A stretch of 54,501 bases of DNA from Spirochaetota bacterium (lineage in GTDB: Bacteria; Spirochaetota; Brachyspiria; Brachyspirales; JACRPF01), in NCBI GenBank assembly GCA_038043445.1, contig JBBTBY010000008.1, positions 1 to 54,501 of the forward strand. Direction: 5' to 3'. Under the pieces are notes generated by a model that had not been told where the DNA came from, did not search any database, and was given only the letters and a program-made list of their open reading frames with translations. A program made the position numbers and the translations under genes. Shown here one piece after another: positions 50,713 through 54,501 of this stretch (position 1 is its first letter; every line of letters begins with the position of its first letter).

Positions 50713-53700
50713 ATGAAGTATTTCAAATATAATGCGACTGCCCCTGTGCATGTCGCCCTGTTGCGATCGATATTCTTCTGCCTGTTGCCGACCATGCTTT
50801 TCACCGTTCCGATCGCGCACTGGTCGTTGGACGAGAGAAGCGGAGAATCGTATCTTGACGCGATTGGCGGACTTACGGCGGTCACGGTGAACGCATCGGC
50901 ATCCGCCGGGGTGACGGGAAATGGATTGTCGTTCTCCGGCACAAATTCATACGCCGAGATCAGTATAACGCGTACTCTGGAAAGTTTCAGCTTTTCCGTG
51001 TGGGTGCGGCCGCGTACCATACCGCAGGCGGAAGCGGGGATTTTCGGACGTCCCGGCCATCACAATATCCTCAGCTTCAGGCCGACAAAGCAGTTCGCTT
51101 TCCGCGGCTATACTGCCGATAAAAAGCAATTCGAAGCAGTATCAGAAAAAAAGTACGAACAGGGCGAATGGCATCATCTTATCGGTGTGTATAATAAAAG
51201 CTCTGCAACCGCCTTCCTTTTTATCGACGGGGAGCTGGCAGCTGCCGTGTCCGTGCCGGGCGCGCTTTTCACTTACGGCAATACGTTTTATGCGGGTTGC
51301 GGCAATCCGAAGAGCGAGCAGTATGCCGGATGGTTTGCCGGTGATGTGGACGATGTGCGTATGTATGACACGGCATTGACCGAAAGCGAAGCATCGGCGA
51401 TATATGCGCACTACCGCGGCGGGGAAGCGTTACCTGACAATGGAATATTGGGCTATTGGAAATTTGACGAAACAGGCAGTTATGCGTTCGACAGTGCACT
51501 GTCAAACAGGACCGGACGTGCATTGAATACGGTATCAGTACCGGGGAAAACAGGTCAGGCATATCAATTCAACGGGAGCAATGCCGTCGTTTCTGTAGAG
51601 ATACCGACGAAGCTCATGAGTCATACCTACGAGGCGTGGGTAAAGCCGTCGGCGCTGCCGAAGACAATGGCCGCTGTGATGGGCCGCCCCGGATATCATA
51701 ATGCCATCGAGTATTCGCCGAAGAAGAAATTCATCTTCCGTATCAGCGACACCAAAAAGATCTCCTACGGTGTGACAAATGATGCGGTGTGCGAGGTCGG
51801 CGAGTGGTATCATGTCGCCGGCGTGTATGAACACGTTGCGCGGACACTGACGATCTATGTTAACGGCAATCCTGTCGCAGCGGAGCTTCCGCGCTTTGAT
51901 ATCTATGATTACCCCGGCGTGTTCAATATCGGCTGTGCAAAACCGGAAAGTGAAGTCGTCGCATTTTGGTTCAACGGTGTTATCGATGATGCGAAGGTGT
52001 ATACGCGTCCGCTGACTGCTGATGAGATACGATCGCATTATCAGAACCCCGCCCTTCTCGCAGGACAGTATGGCGAAGAAGCGAAGAAGATCGTGAATGT
52101 TTCAACGCGGTACACCGCAGGCACGGCGCCGAAAATAGTCCCGCCGCCGATAACAAGCGCAGTGACCAATGCCATCGCCGCCCGTCCGATCGCCGCCGCG
52201 CATCTGTCGCGCAGAGATAACGGCGGAGTTGACCTTATCGTGAATGGGGATCTTCAGCCGCGCATGGCCGGCTATCAGGAAATGTTTTCTCCGGAAATAA
52301 CCTATATGGATCCTTACCGGGAAGGCGGTGTTGAGATAATCGTTGTCAATGTGAATCTAGGGTATTCGGGCTCGAAAAAACCATTGTCGTATGGCTTCTG
52401 GGACGGCAAGGGAAAATACGATACTGCGGGCATCGAAGAAAACCTCTGGCATCCGCTGCGTTCCAATCCCAACGCGAAACTGATAATCCGTTTGTGGATA
52501 GATACCTATCCGCAGTGGGGATTTGAGAATCCCGACGATGTCATTCAGAACGGACGCGGCGAGAAAATGATAGTCAGTGGGCATTTTCTCCGGTTCAGCA
52601 ACGTACCGCCGGTAAAACCTGAGCAGTATGCATGGTCATTCCTCTCGAAGCGTTTTCGGAAAGACACCGGAGATATGGTGAGCGCCTATATTCGAGCGGT
52701 GGAAAAAACGATACCCTCGCGGGCTATCATCGGCTATTTCGTCGGCGGCGGACAGGACCAGCAAATGTATCACTGGCATGCACCCGATGACTTTCTTTCC
52801 AAGGACCCGTATCTCTGGGGGGATTACAGCCCCGTTGCACGCACCGCCTGGCTTCACTGGGTAGAAAAAAAATATAAAGCCGTCGATGCATTATCACACG
52901 CATGGGGCATGAACATCACTTCCCTTGATGCTGTTTCACCGCCGCCCGCGGAGGATCTCGCGCTCGGCAACGGTTTTCACGACCCGCGTTCTGAACGACG
53001 TGCCATGGACTGGAAGCGATTTCACACCGAGAGCAGGCTTTCACTCATGGAATACCTTGTCGACACCGTGCGCAAGGCTTCAACAAGGAAGATCATCGTC
53101 GGCGTTGCCGGCAGCGGCGATTCGGGCCGGCGGGACCTGACCGTTGTGAGCGAACTGGTGCGCAATAAGAACATCGATTTTTTCTATCACCAGCCAACCT
53201 ATGCTCAGCGGCTTCCGCCGTCGCTCGGCGGATTCAACGCATACCTTGATACGTATGCGCTTCACGGGAAATTCTTTTCAAGCGGCATGGACCATCCGAC
53301 CTGGCTTGTCAAGGAATCGACATGGACATCGGGCGTCGTATCGCAGAACCCCACCATGCGCGGACATGCGAAGAATATCGAAGAGCTTCGCGCGATGTAC
53401 CGACGCGAATATGCACATCTGCATGCGAGCGGGAGCATGTTCATATATCAGGCGCTGCTCGGGGGGCCGTGGCAGTATAACGATGAGCGTATCATCGACG
53501 AGATGAGATTTCTTTCGGAACTCGAGCGAACGCTTCCGCGTGCATCGGTGAAAACGCCCGTGCAGGATGTGGCGATCATTTACGATGAGCGTGCAGTCGA
53601 TTACATCCGTGCCGACGCGAAATATCACGTACGCTGGGCGCGCAATGCACTCGATGAGGCGCTTGGATCGGGCGTCCCCTGCCGTACCTATTACGCCGAG

Positions 53701-54501
53701 GACATTCGCGACGATATAGTACCGCCGGTAAAAGTGATCGTGTTTATCAATCTGTACAATATCGACGAACGTCTTCGCGCGAGCATTGCGAAGCTTAAGG
53801 CAGACGGCCGTACGCTGGTATTTCTTCAGGGTACGGGCTACGAGCACTCTAGCGGCGGTAATGACACGATCGTGGATGAAACGATCGGTATGCATTTGAC
53901 GACAATGAAAAATGCATCGCCCGCCATCCCGGTGAAAGAACACGCACTGCTGGGGAATAGAAGCTCTCGAAACCGCGATATGGCATTCAGTTCTGTTCAC
54001 GTATCAGCGCCCATTCGTATCGAGAACAAAAAACAGCAGGAACTGCTCGATGCCATGGATACGAATACCGCGGTATGGAACGAAGTGGATGATTCATTCG
54101 GTGTCACATCGTCAGGGGATTTTGACATGCGCTCGATAGCGAAACTCGCTGCGCGCAATGATACCGGAGCGCTCATCCGTTGCCGGTTTTCGCTCGAGAA
54201 AGATGACACGGTCAACTTTTACGGCGGTGCTGATTATTACGCGAAATTCTACCTGAACGGCGAGGAGATCCTTGACCTAAGCAGACAGAGCGCATCGCCG
54301 CAGAAGTTCGCTACTCTTGTGACGCGAAGGCTTGCGCGCGGTGACTATGAAATTCTCATTCGCTTGGTGTCAGGCAGCGGCGGTTTCTGGGCGAGCATGC
54401 AGATGGACGCCGGGGGCGAGCCGAGGGAGTATTCGGCGGCAGCGTATTTCAACTTCGACACGCAGGAACAGATCGCGCGTGGTGTCGACGATGCATCCCC
54501 T
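50713..54501 (+). CDS. Secreted LamG-LamG-GH42-like protein, 3' end outside window
   Basis: An open frame of 1263 codons runs from the ATG at 50713 to the window edge without a stop. A signal or anchor sequence is at about residues 18-34 (LRSIFFCLLPTMLFTVPI). Two LamG domains follow (about 35-235 and 250-450, each with a HW/YW start and FSVWVRPR or YEAWVKPS strands). The GH42-like barrel is at about 500-930 (KLIIRLWIDTYPQWG, IIGYFVGGGQDQQMYHWH, HAWGMNITSLDAV), then a flavodoxin-like part and a PA14-like end (about 1155-1245) shared with the 32091 protein. No ribosome site is seen; TATACT ends seven bases before the ATG. Confidence 0.75.
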   Translation, partial: MKYFKYNATAPVHVALLRSIFFCLLPTMLFTVPIAHWSLDERSGESYLDAIGGLTAVTVNASASAGVTGNGLSFSGTNSYAEISITRTLESFSFSVWVRPRTIPQAEAGIFGRPGHHNILSFRPTKQFAFRGYTADKKQFEAVSEKKYEQGEWHHLIGVYNKSSATAFLFIDGELAAAVSVPGALFTYGNTFYAGCGNPKSEQYAGWFAGDVDDVRMYDTALTESEASAIYAHYRGGEALPDNGILGYWKFDETGSYAFDSALSNRTGRALNTVSVPGKTGQAYQFNGSNAVVSVEIPTKLMSHTYEAWVKPSALPKTMAAVMGRPGYHNAIEYSPKKKFIFRISDTKKISYGVTNDAVCEVGEWYHVAGVYEHVARTLTIYVNGNPVAAELPRFDIYDYPGVFNIGCAKPESEVVAFWFNGVIDDAKVYTRPLTADEIRSHYQNPALLAGQYGEEAKKIVNVSTRYTAGTAPKIVPPPITSAVTNAIAARPIAAAHLSRRDNGGVDLIVNGDLQPRMAGYQEMFSPEITYMDPYREGGVEIIVVNVNLGYSGSKKPLSYGFWDGKGKYDTAGIEENLWHPLRSNPNAKLIIRLWIDTYPQWGFENPDDVIQNGRGEKMIVSGHFLRFSNVPPVKPEQYAWSFLSKRFRKDTGDMVSAYIRAVEKTIPSRAIIGYFVGGGQDQQMYHWHAPDDFLSKDPYLWGDYSPVARTAWLHWVEKKYKAVDALSHAWGMNITSLDAVSPPPAEDLALGNGFHDPRSERRAMDWKRFHTESRLSLMEYLVDTVRKASTRKIIVGVAGSGDSGRRDLTVVSELVRNKNIDFFYHQPTYAQRLPPSLGGFNAYLDTYALHGKFFSSGMDHPTWLVKESTWTSGVVSQNPTMRGHAKNIEELRAMYRREYAHLHASGSMFIYQALLGGPWQYNDERIIDEMRFLSELERTLPRASVKTPVQDVAIIYDERAVDYIRADAKYHVRWARNALDEALGSGVPCRTYYAEDIRDDIVPPVKVIVFINLYNIDERLRASIAKLKADGRTLVFLQGTGYEHSSGGNDTIVDETIGMHLTTMKNASPAIPVKEHALLGNRSSRNRDMAFSSVHVSAPIRIENKKQQELLDAMDTNTAVWNEVDDSFGVTSSGDFDMRSIAKLAARNDTGALIRCRFSLEKDDTVNFYGGADYYAKFYLNGEEILDLSRQSASPQKFATLVTRRLARGDYEILIRLVSGSGGFWASMQMDAGGEPREYSAAAYFNFDTQEQIARGVDDASP

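Noticed and set aside
30258-54501. Bacteroidetes-type polysaccharide utilisation locus
   Set aside because: No SusC/SusD pair, no TonB receptor and no hybrid two-component regulator are present.
1-54501. tRNA, rRNA, insertion sequences, prophage genes
   Set aside because: No cloverleaf with matching arms, rRNA core sequence, transposase motif or phage structural gene was recognised by eye; a tRNAscan/Infernal run would decide on small RNAs.

Overview
The window (about 54.5 kb, GC-rich, dense genes on both strands) reads as chromosome of an uncultured-type, Gram-negative, motile carbohydrate degrader. A cheX-cheY-cheR-bactofilin cluster, UPF0164/FadL-like outer-membrane proteins and abundant lipoproteins point to a spirochaete-like bacterium. 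The large LamG-glycosidase proteins are also common in Lentisphaerae and other PVC bacteria, so Spirochaetota is an inference, not a proof. I saw no rRNA, tRNA, CRISPR array, transposase or phage gene. No gene-free stretch exceeds about 300 bases.

Region 1 (1-4.1 kb): the tail of a mutarotase-like (DUF4432) gene, then two lipoproteins and an outer-membrane barrel-type protein on the + strand. Region 2 (4.2-15.3 kb, - strand): a surface-glycan assembly cluster. Read in transcription order it holds a GT2 glycosyltransferase, hexapeptide acyltransferase, AsnB-type amidotransferase, three overlapping SAM methyltransferases and a Wzx-type flippase. These are followed by a short relic of a GT2 gene, a Kelch lipoprotein, a GT2-GT4 two-domain glycosyltransferase and a PrsW-type membrane protease. 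Region 3 (15.3-18.3 kb): two convergent B12-binding radical SAM enzymes.

Region 4 (18.4-25.6 kb): an envelope block with two more six-bladed Kelch lipoproteins, a CsgG-like secreted protein, a small exported protein coupled to a barrel plus CsgG-like protein, and an ECF sigma factor coupled to a FecR protein with a C-terminal propeller-like half. Region 5 (25.8-30.1 kb): cheX, cheY, cheR, bactofilin and pdxA on one strand, divergent from a KdsD-type arabinose-5-phosphate isomerase.

Region 6 (30.2-54.5 kb): a carbohydrate-utilisation locus. It holds an AraC regulator, a small LamG protein, three very large secreted LamG-containing glycosidases (GH2-like, clan GH-A with CBM9, and GH42-like, the last running off the window), and leaderless-peptide (presumably cytoplasmic) enzymes: a BNR/sialidase-like protein, a GH29/GH42-like hydrolase and a GH2 beta-mannosidase. 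A Gfo/Idh/MocA dehydrogenase and a zinc-less MDR dehydrogenase are also present. A likely division of labour is that the exported enzymes cut polymer outside and the cytoplasmic ones finish the oligosaccharides. No SusC/SusD pair is present. An AAA ATPase with a PD-(D/E)XK-like C-terminus, preceded by two tandem 32-bp near-palindromes, interrupts this locus and looks foreign to it.
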